DNA from: Spirochaetaceae bacterium
Lineage (GTDB): Bacteria; Spirochaetota; Spirochaetia; Treponematales; Rectinemataceae
Assembly: GCA_026418115.1 (NCBI GenBank)
Contig: JAOABY010000002.1
Location: 1-64,000 of the forward strand
DNA length: 64,000 bases
Reading direction: 5' to 3'
Shown here: positions 39,847 to 49,131 of the stretch, piece after piece
How positions within the stretch are numbered: position 1 is the stretch's first letter
Layout: each line of letters begins with the position of its first letter
Program-made: the position numbers and the translations under genes
The notes under the pieces: model-generated
What the model was told of the DNA's origin: nothing
The model's database searches: none
The model's input: the letters and a program-made list of their open reading frames with translations, nothing else

Positions 39847-41258
39847 CGATACCCCCACGTTATGAATCTTCCATAGCCGGGGCGGGCGAGAATGGCCCCA
39901 GCGTCACTTGTCAAAGTCGCGTTTCCAGTGCCGCCAAGTCTGGCTGCGAGCAATTGCCCGGCAAATACGCACTGGCCGCGCACGAATGTACCTTCTATAC
40001 GGCCTGCAAGCCTCATGCCGGCGAAGGGTGTAATGGTGCTCTTGCTCATCATGGATGAGGGAGTAAACCAGGTGGTGCGCTCCGGATTGACCAGCACGAT
40101 ATCAGCATCTTTGCCGGGTGCCAGTGATCCCTTGCCCTGCCAGATGCCGTATCTTCTGGCTGCTGCACCGCTCGTTACGTCGAGGAAGCGTGCAAGGGTG
40201 AGGCGCCGGGCGAACAACCCTTCCGAAAGCAGGTAGGGGAACATGGTTCCCGTGCCGGGGATTCCGCCATAGGCAGTGAGCGGATTGCCAGTGAATTTTT
40301 CGTAGTCGGGTGCGCCGGCATGATCTGAGGCTACAAAGGCAATGAGCCCTTCCTGGAGCATATGCCACAGCAGCGCCTTCTGTTCAGGCGACTTCACGGG
40401 AGGAGCCGTCTTGAGGGCTGCATCATGGCGCATGAAATCGTGCTCATCGAAGGCGAGGTAGTGAGCGCATGTCTCGCAGGAAGCGCCGCGTCCGACCGCG
40501 ACCTTTGCTGCTTCTGCCGTGCCGACGTGCACGATGTGGAGTTGTTTGGCATGCATGCCGGCAAGGCGCACTGCACGCCGCACTGCGGCGATTTCAGCTT
40601 CCATTGGTCTGGTTGCATAGTAGTCTATCCACTGGGGCGCAGACGAACCGCGAAGCTGCTGGCGTTCTCTGGCAGCCTGCTCTACAACGTCCGGATCCTC
40701 AGCGTGCAGGAGAAGAGGACGGCCTGCCTCGGCGCAAGCCTGTATCGCTGCTGCGAAGGCTGCGTCATCCACGGCGGGGAAGGTATCCATGCCTGATATG
40801 AAGTAGCACTTGAAGCCAACTACCCGTTCTGCAAGTGCATGGACATGTTCACGCATTTTTTCCGGCGTAATGCCTCCATGGATGCCGCCGTAGAAAGCAT
40901 AGTCTACCAGAGCCTTTTCCCGTATCACCGACAGCTTGTGCTCCAGTGCGTGCAGGCTGGTGACCGGCGGCAGCGAGGTGCAGGGCATATCCACCACAGT
41001 CGTCACGCCTCCCCTGGCGGCTTCGGCTGAACCATGCAGGAAATCTTCCCTGTGGGTAAAGCCGGGTTCATCGAAATGCACATGAGGATCAATGGCTCCT
41101 GGGAATACCAGCATGCCTTGCGCGTCGATGGTCTCCGCTTCTTCGTGAGGCGAGCCTGACTCTCTGATCCAGGCGATCTTGCCATCCTGGATGCCGATAT
41201 CAACCTTCCGGAAATCCTTTTCGCCGGGAAGGGCGGCAGCAGCATTCGTGATAACCAT
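39843..41258 (-). CDS. Dihydropyrimidinase/hydantoinase/allantoinase family amidohydrolase
   Basis: FPGAIDPHVHFDEPGFTHREDF, GGVTTVVDMPC, ASDHAGAPDYEK. Confidence 0.9.
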   Translation of the reverse strand: MVITNAAAALPGEKDFRKVDIGIQDGKIAWIRESGSPHEEAETIDAQGMLVFPGAIDPHVHFDEPGFTHREDFLHGSAEAARGGVTTVVDMPCTSLPPVTSLHALEHKLSVIREKALVDYAFYGGIHGGITPEKMREHVHALAERVVGFKCYFISGMDTFPAVDDAAFAAAIQACAEAGRPLLLHAEDPDVVEQAARERQQLRGSSAPQWIDYYATRPMEAEIAAVRRAVRLAGMHAKQLHIVHVGTAEAAKVAVGRGASCETCAHYLAFDEHDFMRHDAALKTAPPVKSPEQKALLWHMLQEGLIAFVASDHAGAPDYEKFTGNPLTAYGGIPGTGTMFPYLLSEGLFARRLTLARFLDVTSGAAARRYGIWQGKGSLAPGKDADIVLVNPERTTWFTPSSMMSKSTITPFAGMRLAGRIEGTFVRGQCVFAGQLLAARLGGTGNATLTSDAGAILARPGYGRFITWGYR

Positions 41259-41262
41259 TATT

Positions 41263-43623
41263 TCAGCCTTCCTTTCCAGCCAGAAGCTGCGAAACCTTCT
41301 CCGGAATAAGAGGAAGGTTGTAGTACTCGATACCGGTTCCGCGAGCTGCTCTTACCGCATCCAGCACGGCAAAATAGCCGGCAATGCCGTACTGCAGGGG
41401 AGGCTCGCCCACCGCCTTGGAGTTGTAGGGTGTGGTGGGATTTTCCACTGGCGGTAGGAACTCGATATCGATCTCGCCCGGCATGAATTCATTGTCAGGT
41501 ACCTTGTAGGTCGACAGAGTATCGGAAAGCGGTTTGCCCTTGCCATCGAAGCGGAGGTCCTCAAGCAGCGCCCATCCCAGGCCCTGGGCAAGTGCGCCTT
41601 CCACCTGTCCTCTGTCCACCGAGACATCGATACTGTCGCCGATGTCGTGCACGATGGTCACCCGGTCGAGTCGGTAGGTATGGCGCAGAAGATCTATGGT
41701 CGCTTCCACCAATGCCGCTCCATAGACGTGGTAGGCAAATGGCTTGCCCCGTTCGGCCTTCATGTCGTACTGCAGGAAGGGAGTCGCGAAGAAGCCGTGC
41801 GCGGACAGATCGATGCGGGCCTGATGTGCCGCTTCAATCAGGCTCTCCCATCGCAGGCTGGTTGGCTGTCCCCTGCGGTAGATCATGCCATTCGCGATGT
41901 CCAGTTCCTCTGGCGAAGCGTCAAGCATTTCTGCAGCCTTTGCGAGCAGTCGGGAGCGAATCTCCGTGCAGGCAATCCGTGCAGCCTGGCCGTTCAGATC
42001 CGAGCCTGTGCTTGCTGCGGTTGGTACCGTATTGGCGACAGTGAGCGTCGTGGTGCGCTGGACGTGCACCTTCTCGATGGGCACCCCGAGGGTCCGTGCT
42101 GCAACAAGGGCGACCTTTCTTGCCACCTGCTGTCCCATCTCGATGGCACCCGTACTGACAAGGACTGAGCCATCGCTGTAGACATGTACCAGCGCTCCTC
42201 CCTGATTCATCATAAGCTTGGTGAAGCTGATGCCGAATGCCACAGGGATCATGGCCAGGCCTTTCTTCTCCAGTCGGTGAGTGGCGTTGAAGTCGTTCAC
42301 GCGCTGTCTGGCCTGGAGGTAGTGCGCCTTGTCGAGCAGGCGCTCGACTGCCTCGCTCGCCCGCACGCGCTCGAGCTTCATGCCATAGTAGGTCTCGTCT
42401 CCCTCTCGGTAGAGGTTCCTGCGCTTGATCTCCACAGGGTCGACACCCATGCGCTGCGCCAGGGCATCGATTGCCGATTCGATCACGAAAAATGCCTGAG
42501 GAGCTCCAAACCCGCGGAATGCAGTAAAAGAAGGCAGATTGGTGCGGCACATAAGGCCGGTAACCCTGACGTTGGGAACCTTGTAGGCTCCCGTGGCGTG
42601 AAGCACCGTGCGTCCCAGAATAGCCGGAGACAGGTCACAGGTGCAACCCGAGTTCTGATAGTAGGTGGCCTCAAAGGCGAGAATCATGCCGTTGCGGTCG
42701 GCGCCGATGCGGAAATCGCTGGAGTAGGGGTGCCGCTTGCCGGTCGCGCGCATGTCTTCCTTGCGGTTGAGGTAGAGTTCCACAGGTCTGCCGGTGATCC
42801 ACGCTGCCAGGGCTGCCAGTGATGCCCAGTTGGCAGCCTGGTCTTCCTTGCCGCCAAAGGCGCCTCCAAGCCTGCGGGCTTCAACTTCAACCATATTCAT
42901 GGGCAGGCCAAGCACCGTCGCCACTGCACGCTGAACACCTGTCGGTCCCTGGGTACTGGATATCACCCGTACCCGCCTGCCATCGATCACTTCTGCGATG
43001 GCCCCCTGGGTTTCCAGGTACACATGCTCCTGGCCACCAGAATCTACCCTTCCTTCCACTACATAGTCGCAGCGGGCAAAGGCGTCCTCTACGTTCCCAT
43101 AGGCTATGGTACGCGGTGGGAAGATGAGGTCTCCCTTTGCTGCTGCTTCTCGCGGATCGAGTACGGCAGGCAGCTCTTCGCTTGCAATGGTAATGAGGCT
43201 TGCAGCCCTGCGGGCAAGAGATCTGGTAGCGGCAACAACGAGTACCAGAGGCTGGCCCCAGTATTCCCATTCTTCTTCGGGAAGCAGAGGCTCATCAGCC
43301 TTGTTGGTGCCAATCTGATTCGTGCCGGGGATGTCTTTTGCCGTGATGATCCGCACCGAGGGGTCGAGTGCGAGGGCTGCTTCGGTGTGAAGTGCTAGAA
43401 TTCGGCCTCTCGCACTATCGGAGAGGCGCACTGCTGCCTGCAGACAGCCTGCAGGCAGGGGAATATCATCAATATACTGAGTAGCTCCCGTCACATTCGG
43501 CACTGATTCGGGCACGACTCCAGAACCAGCTGCCATGGCAGCAGCTTTCGTGGAAGCCGGAGCCGCGCTCCCATCGGAGGTTGCGGATTCCATGGATTTT
43601 CTGTGGTGTGCTGCATGGTTCAT
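41263..43623 (-). CDS. Xanthine dehydrogenase-type molybdopterin-binding subunit
   Basis: RLGGAFGGKEDQAANWASLAALAAW, TAFRGFGAPQAFFVIE, FLPPVENPTTPYNSKAVGEPP. Confidence 0.95.
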   Translation of the reverse strand: MNHAAHHRKSMESATSDGSAAPASTKAAAMAAGSGVVPESVPNVTGATQYIDDIPLPAGCLQAAVRLSDSARGRILALHTEAALALDPSVRIITAKDIPGTNQIGTNKADEPLLPEEEWEYWGQPLVLVVAATRSLARRAASLITIASEELPAVLDPREAAAKGDLIFPPRTIAYGNVEDAFARCDYVVEGRVDSGGQEHVYLETQGAIAEVIDGRRVRVISSTQGPTGVQRAVATVLGLPMNMVEVEARRLGGAFGGKEDQAANWASLAALAAWITGRPVELYLNRKEDMRATGKRHPYSSDFRIGADRNGMILAFEATYYQNSGCTCDLSPAILGRTVLHATGAYKVPNVRVTGLMCRTNLPSFTAFRGFGAPQAFFVIESAIDALAQRMGVDPVEIKRRNLYREGDETYYGMKLERVRASEAVERLLDKAHYLQARQRVNDFNATHRLEKKGLAMIPVAFGISFTKLMMNQGGALVHVYSDGSVLVSTGAIEMGQQVARKVALVAARTLGVPIEKVHVQRTTTLTVANTVPTAASTGSDLNGQAARIACTEIRSRLLAKAAEMLDASPEELDIANGMIYRRGQPTSLRWESLIEAAHQARIDLSAHGFFATPFLQYDMKAERGKPFAYHVYGAALVEATIDLLRHTYRLDRVTIVHDIGDSIDVSVDRGQVEGALAQGLGWALLEDLRFDGKGKPLSDTLSTYKVPDNEFMPGEIDIEFLPPVENPTTPYNSKAVGEPPLQYGIAGYFAVLDAVRAARGTGIEYYNLPLIPEKVSQLLAGKEG

Positions 43624-45134
43624 GGGAAGAGCTCCTCTGCAATACCGCTGGACTCAAAAAGGCGTACGAAGTGCGCCAGGATGAGCTGATGCACCATTCT
43701 GCGGCGATATTCCGCCGAACCTCGTACATCATCGATCGGGCTTACGGATGCAGCAGCGGCCTGCGCGGTTGCGAGTGCCAGTCGTGCGAGCGCCTTCGGG
43801 TCATCCTGAGGCACCATGGCACCTTCGAGAACATCCCTTGCTGCATCAGAAAGGATGGGAATGGGCGCAACACCGCCAAGGCTGAGCCGCACGCCCCTGC
43901 ACCTTCCTTCTTCTATCGTGAAGACCAGCGCCGTGTTGACAGCAGCGATGTCCAGGTTGCGCCGTTTGCTGATTTTCTCGAAGGAGAACTGCAGGGAGCC
44001 ATTGGCGCTGCGTCCTGCGGGCAGGCGGATAGCCTTGAGTACTTCACTTGGCGCAAGGTCGAGTTTTTTATACCCCAGGAAGAAGGCTTCGATGGGAATC
44101 AGTCGCTCACTGTCGGATGCCAGATCAGAGGGCGCGGTCACGAGTGTCGCGCCAAGAGCCATCAGCATTGCAGTCATGTCGGCTACAGGAGATGCATTGA
44201 CGATGTTGCCGCCAACAGTCGCAAGGTTGCGGATGAGCGTACTGGCGAATGCCGTTTCGTAGCGTGCAATGCCTGGTACTTCCGAGCGAACCAGAGGGGA
44301 AGAGAAAAAGTCGCGTACGGTTACTGCTGCTCCCACCTCCAGCCACTGCTGTTGGGCATCGGCATGGTAGCGAATATGAGCCAGGGCAGGATGACGCTTG
44401 ATCAGGAGTGGCGCAAAGCCGGCATCCGGATCGGGATTCCGGACATAGTAATCGGTCCCGCCTCCTACCACAGCCGAAGCGCCGATTCTCTCGCTTGGCT
44501 GCATCAAGGCAGTTGCAGGCGCAGCAAAATCCGCGGGGACGTGGCCCGGCCCTCTGGCAAGATACTCCAGCACCGAGGATGGCAGCACCTGAGCCTCGAC
44601 AAGTGCCTTGAGGCGTTCGACGGGATCGAGTGGCAGATCTGCAAATTCCTGCACCAGTCTCCGGGCCGCTCTTCGAATTGCTGCATAGCCGGTACAGCGG
44701 CAGAGATTGCCGTCCACGGCTCTCAGCGCCCCTGCGAGATCCGCTACCTGAGGCTCGGCGAGCCACGATGTCAGCGCCATGATGAAACCAGGCGTGCAGA
44801 ACCCGCACTGGCTTGCATTCTCATCGAGAAAGGCACGCATGACGGGTGTGAGCCCATCCCGGGCGCCTTCAACAAGACCTTCCAGGGTCAGCAGATGTTT
44901 TCCTTCAAGATCGCCGGTTGCGAGCAGGCAGGAAGGAACTGCCCGATAGCGGGGAATGCCTCCGGAAGTCCATTCACCGACTATGACGGCACAGGCTCCG
45001 CAATCGCCTTCGCGGCAGCCCTCCTTGGTTGCAGTGAGGTGGAGTTCCCCACGGATGACATCGAGCGCCGGTATACCTGGGGCTGCCTTGGCGACATGCC
45101 AAGAACTATTCACGAGCAATCGTACAGGTTCCAT
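43620..45134 (-). CDS. Xanthine dehydrogenase fused [2Fe-2S] and FAD subunit
   Basis: GCREGDCGACAVIVG, SQCGFCTPGFIMAL, DGNLCRCTGY, and FAD domain RNLATVGGNIVNASPVADM. Confidence 0.95.
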   Translation of the reverse strand: MEPVRLLVNSSWHVAKAAPGIPALDVIRGELHLTATKEGCREGDCGACAVIVGEWTSGGIPRYRAVPSCLLATGDLEGKHLLTLEGLVEGARDGLTPVMRAFLDENASQCGFCTPGFIMALTSWLAEPQVADLAGALRAVDGNLCRCTGYAAIRRAARRLVQEFADLPLDPVERLKALVEAQVLPSSVLEYLARGPGHVPADFAAPATALMQPSERIGASAVVGGGTDYYVRNPDPDAGFAPLLIKRHPALAHIRYHADAQQQWLEVGAAVTVRDFFSSPLVRSEVPGIARYETAFASTLIRNLATVGGNIVNASPVADMTAMLMALGATLVTAPSDLASDSERLIPIEAFFLGYKKLDLAPSEVLKAIRLPAGRSANGSLQFSFEKISKRRNLDIAAVNTALVFTIEEGRCRGVRLSLGGVAPIPILSDAARDVLEGAMVPQDDPKALARLALATAQAAAASVSPIDDVRGSAEYRRRMVHQLILAHFVRLFESSGIAEELFP

Positions 45135-45201
45135 GATACTTTCAGCTCCCGAGTCGAAGATTATACTACCGATTGCCGGATTCGTTCAGCAGGGGCACAG
45201 T

Positions 45202-45237
45202 CCACTGCGCACACTGCGAAGCCGGTTTCTGCCCCAC
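45202..45237. repeat. 36-bp direct repeat copy 1
   Basis: ccactgcgcacactgcgaagccggtttctgccccac. Confidence 0.95.
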
Positions 45238-45266
45238 ATTGCATTTTGCAAAAAACGATAGTTTTC

Positions 45267-45302
45267 CCACTGCGCACACTACGAAGCCGGTTTCTGCCCC
45301 AC
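45267..45302. repeat. 36-bp direct repeat copy 2 (1 mismatch, 65-bp period)
   Basis: ccactgcgcacactAcgaagccggtttctgccccac. Confidence 0.95.
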
Positions 45303-45303
45303 C

Positions 45304-47022
45304 TCATGATTCGGCATAGAGCCCGACCGGCCGGAAAGAATCCACATCAATCAGGCCGCGATCCGTGATCTTGAGGCTGGGTATCACGGGCAAGGCCATG
45401 AATGAAAGCGTCATGAGAGGGGAGGTCGCGGTGAGTCCTTCCTCTTCAAACAGGGCTTCGAAGCGCCGCATGCGCTCGATAACAAAATCAGCATCCTGGT
45501 CGCTCATGAGGCCGGCGACCGGCAGCGGCAGATCGAGGATTACTTCATCCCCCACCGTGTAGACGAGCCCGCCTCTGATCTTGTTGAGATGGCGTGCTGC
45601 CTTGAAGATGGAGATGTCGTCCACCCCCGCGACTATCATATTATGCGAATCGTGGCTGATGGTGCTCGCAATCGCGCCATGCCTGAGACCCAGCCCTCTG
45701 ATGAATCCCTTGCCGATGTTGCCCGAGCCTGTATGCCGCTCAATCACGAATATCTTGAGCAGATCCTGTGCGGGGTCCGCCTGCAGCAGCCCTTCGTGAG
45801 AGGGCGGCAGGGCGATCTCATGGCCGGTCAGCAGAGAATCGCGGTTGACCCTGATGACGCGTACGGGCTTTCCCTTGTCCGGAATCGCAAAGTCCTCAAT
45901 GGTGAGCCACTTGATATTGACGGAGTCGCGCAGCGCGACCTGGAGCGGCGAAAACTGCCAGACGAGCCGGCCATCTCTGGCAACCACTTCGCCTCCCTTG
46001 ATGACCACCGAAACCCTGAAATCGTCGAACGACTTGAAGGCGATAAAATCGGCTCGGTAACCCGGCGCAATGGCGCCAAGCGAACGGATGCCGAACCATC
46101 GTGCCGCATTGGTGGAGGCGATGCGGATGGCATCTATAGGGTCCACACCGTGCTCGAGCAGGAGTCGCAGCGAAAAGTCGATGTGTCCCTCATCTCGCAG
46201 GTCGTTGGAGTGGCGGTCATCGGAGCAGAGCATGAATCGACTCGCATTGTCCCTCGTGATTGCCGGCACCAGCGCGCGCACATCCTTGGCGGTCGAGCCT
46301 TCGCGTAGCATGATATACATGCCCTTGGCCAGTTTTTCCAGTGCTTCTTCAGGTGTGGTGCACTCATGGTCCGATCCGACACCCGCAGCGATATAGGCCG
46401 AGAGCGCTCTGCCCCTCAGGCCGGGGGAGTGGCCATCGACCGGTCGCCCTGCGCTCTGAAACAGCGCGATCTTGTCCATAAGCTGTGGATCACGAGCCAG
46501 TACACCGGGATAGTTCATCACCTCGCCCAGGCCGAGTACACGAGGCTCCTGCAGGAACTGGTGCATATCAGAGGCATAGAGCGACGCTCCTGCCGTATCG
46601 AAATCGGTTGCCGGCACGCAGGACGGCACCATGAAGTAGACATCGAGCGGTATGTCGCGCGATGAGTTGAGCATGTAGCGCATGCCGTCGTAACCCATCA
46701 CGTTGACAATCTCATGCGGATCGGCAATGACCGTGGTGGTACCATGTGGCAGGACCACTTTCGCGTACTCACCAGGCGTCAGAAGGGACGATTCGATGTG
46801 CACATGAGCATCAACAAGCCCCGGGGCCAGGAACATGCCCTCCAAGTCGACGGTACGTCTGGCCTTGAGCCCGTCATTCACCCCAACAACCCGTCCATCC
46901 TTCACTGATATCGTCGCGTCTTCAATGAGCCTGCCCCCCAGCACATCGACAACGGTACAGTGTGCATAATTCACATCGCAGATGATCTCACCCGCGGCTG
47001 CTTCAATAAGATGTCTGTTCAT
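45304..47022 (-). CDS. ade: Adenine deaminase
   Basis: APGLVDAHVHIESSLLTPGEYAKVVLPHGTTTVIADPHEIVNV, HSPGLRG, CSDDRHSNDLRDEGHID. Confidence 0.96.
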   Translation of the reverse strand: MNRHLIEAAAGEIICDVNYAHCTVVDVLGGRLIEDATISVKDGRVVGVNDGLKARRTVDLEGMFLAPGLVDAHVHIESSLLTPGEYAKVVLPHGTTTVIADPHEIVNVMGYDGMRYMLNSSRDIPLDVYFMVPSCVPATDFDTAGASLYASDMHQFLQEPRVLGLGEVMNYPGVLARDPQLMDKIALFQSAGRPVDGHSPGLRGRALSAYIAAGVGSDHECTTPEEALEKLAKGMYIMLREGSTAKDVRALVPAITRDNASRFMLCSDDRHSNDLRDEGHIDFSLRLLLEHGVDPIDAIRIASTNAARWFGIRSLGAIAPGYRADFIAFKSFDDFRVSVVIKGGEVVARDGRLVWQFSPLQVALRDSVNIKWLTIEDFAIPDKGKPVRVIRVNRDSLLTGHEIALPPSHEGLLQADPAQDLLKIFVIERHTGSGNIGKGFIRGLGLRHGAIASTISHDSHNMIVAGVDDISIFKAARHLNKIRGGLVYTVGDEVILDLPLPVAGLMSDQDADFVIERMRRFEALFEEEGLTATSPLMTLSFMALPVIPSLKITDRGLIDVDSFRPVGLYAES

Positions 47023-47084
47023 GCCAGTGTTTGCTCCTTCCGTTCAGTCTCGCCTGGCAGCGACAGGGTGGACACGCGTTGCGT

Positions 47085-48035
47085 TCACTTGTCCTCTCGC
47101 ATGTAGGAAGTGCCCAGGGCGGCTGGTGCACCTACCCGCTTGGAAAGTGCTTCCCACCATGTCATGACTACAAGTACGAGAATCGTCCCGATGTAGGGCA
47201 TCATGTTCAGGAAGTTTGCAGGAATGTTGGTGCCCGATGCCTGCAGGCGGAACTGCACGGCGTTGATGCCGCCAAACAGCAATGCTCCCCATATGGCCCG
47301 TGCGGGGTTCCACATGGAGAAGATCACCAGAGCGATGACAATCCAGCCACGCCCTCCCGTGATGTTTTCCGACCAGCCGGGGGTGTAGGAGAGCGACAGA
47401 TGCGCGCCTCCCAGTGCGATGAGGATGCCTCCCAGCACAGTGTAGCGATACCGCGTCCTCACGACATCAATGCCCATCGCATCCGCAGTCTGCGGGTCCT
47501 CGCCTACCGAGCGAAGCCAGAGACCAGGCCTTGTCTTGTAAAGGAAAAACCATGCCAGGGGGATGAGGAGGTAGGTAAGGTAGGTGAGCAGGTCCTGCTG
47601 CACCAGCGCCCCCAGAATGGGAATATCCTTGAGTCCGGCTGGAGCAAGCGGCGTGATGCGCTCTGCCCGCAGCCCTACCAGCCGGAAATTGTTGGTGGCA
47701 GGGCCAAGCCGCTGTCCCAGGAAGGACGCGAATCCCGTGCCAAACAGGGTAATCGAAAGGCCCGAGACGACCTGGTTTGCCCGCATGGTTGTGGTAAGGA
47801 ATGCGTGCAGCAGCGCCATGAGCGCGCCCACAGCCATTGCCACCAGCAAGGCCAGCAGAATGCTGTGGCTGTAGAAGACGGTCGCAAAGGCCGAGAGCGC
47901 ACCAAGCAGCATGATGCCCTCCACTCCCAGATTGAGGATGCCGCTGCGCTCGGTCAGTATTTCGCCTATTGTGGCAAGCGTCAGGCTCGTGCCTGCGCGA
48001 ATGGTAATGGTAAGAATTGAGGTCAGGAGATCCAT
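47085..48035 (-). CDS. Nucleoside-type ABC transporter permease (BMP-associated)
   Basis: TLATIGEILTERSGILNLGVEGIMLLGA; inner-membrane permease of NupQ/YufQ type. Confidence 0.92.
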   Translation of the reverse strand: MDLLTSILTITIRAGTSLTLATIGEILTERSGILNLGVEGIMLLGALSAFATVFYSHSILLALLVAMAVGALMALLHAFLTTTMRANQVVSGLSITLFGTGFASFLGQRLGPATNNFRLVGLRAERITPLAPAGLKDIPILGALVQQDLLTYLTYLLIPLAWFFLYKTRPGLWLRSVGEDPQTADAMGIDVVRTRYRYTVLGGILIALGGAHLSLSYTPGWSENITGGRGWIVIALVIFSMWNPARAIWGALLFGGINAVQFRLQASGTNIPANFLNMMPYIGTILVLVVMTWWEALSKRVGAPAALGTSYMREDK

Positions 48036-48048
48036 GCCGTTCCTCCTC

Positions 48049-49131
48049 TCATGCTGTACAGGCGGCAGCCGGCTCGCGGCGCAGCACCTTGACGCGATAT
48101 TCAGTGAACAGAGACCCTGCAAGCATGGGGAAGAGTATGAGCCCCTGCATGACGACGCCCATAGCTGCCGGCAATCCCATGACAAACTGAATCTGATCGC
48201 CGCCGACAGCGAGCCCGCCCAGAGCGAGCGCCACAAAAGGCACGGCCAGAGGATTCAGCTGACTCATCCATGCCACAATGATGGCAGTGTAGCCATAGCC
48301 GATGGACAGCCCCTGTTGGAGGCGGTGTGAGATGCCTGTTACCTCGAAAGCTCCCGCCAGGCCGCAAATGGCGCCCGAGAGCATGATTGCCAGCACGATA
48401 TTGCGTTCCACTGCAATGCCCTGGTAGCGCGCTGCCTTCTGGCTCGCACCGATAATTTGAAGTTCAAACCCCCAGCGGGTGCGCTTGAAGACGATCCAGA
48501 GCACCACTGCCAGGATGAGCGCCACCCAGAGCCCTGCATGTGCCCTGCCAAACAGACGAGGCAGCCACGCTGCTTCCGAAAACATCCTTGAGCCGGGGAA
48601 GCCATAACCTTTCGGATCCCGCCACGGGCCGTAGTAGAGATATTCGGAGTATAGAATGGCGATATAGTTCATCATCAGCGTGACGAGGGTCTCGTCCACC
48701 TTGAGCGATGTCTTGAGCAGTGCCGATATGCCGGCCCACAATGCGCCGGCGAGCATGCCTCCCAGCACCGCAGCCCACAGCAGTGAGCGGCCGGGCAGGA
48801 ATGGCTCCATAAACAGCGCAATGCCAGCCGCTGCCACACCGCCCAGCGTGAGCTGTCCCTCGGCGCCGATATTCCAGAACTTGAGGCGGAAGGCAATGCC
48901 CACTCCCAGGCCTGTGAGCATCAGGGGAATGGACTTTACAAGGGTTTCGGAGAAACCATGGATATTGCCGAATGCGCCTGCCGCCATGGCTGCAAAGGTC
49001 TTGAGCGGATCTGCTCCGAACACCAGGAGCAGGATTGCCGTGAGCACCAGGGATACAAGAAACGATACCACTGGCACGAGCACCATCGCTGCCACCGAAG
49101 TGGTCTTGCGCTTTTCGAAGACGATTCTCAT
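48049..49131 (-). CDS. Nucleoside-type ABC transporter permease (BMP-associated)
   Basis: FWNIGAEGQLTLGG, VDETLVTLMMNYIAILYSEYL; NupP/YufP type. Confidence 0.93.
   Translation of the reverse strand: MRIVFEKRKTTSVAAMVLVPVVSFLVSLVLTAILLLVFGADPLKTFAAMAAGAFGNIHGFSETLVKSIPLMLTGLGVGIAFRLKFWNIGAEGQLTLGGVAAAGIALFMEPFLPGRSLLWAAVLGGMLAGALWAGISALLKTSLKVDETLVTLMMNYIAILYSEYLYYGPWRDPKGYGFPGSRMFSEAAWLPRLFGRAHAGLWVALILAVVLWIVFKRTRWGFELQIIGASQKAARYQGIAVERNIVLAIMLSGAICGLAGAFEVTGISHRLQQGLSIGYGYTAIIVAWMSQLNPLAVPFVALALGGLAVGGDQIQFVMGLPAAMGVVMQGLILFPMLAGSLFTEYRVKVLRREPAAACTA

Noticed and set aside
41864-41873. CTGTCCCC in the molybdopterin subunit gene as a repeat copy
   Set aside because: Lacks the AGAGC part (reads ggctgtcccc); consistent with chance.
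43581-45368. Plus-strand ORF of 595 aa
   Set aside because: Antisense to the xanthine dehydrogenase Fe-S/FAD subunit, whose motifs are unmistakable.
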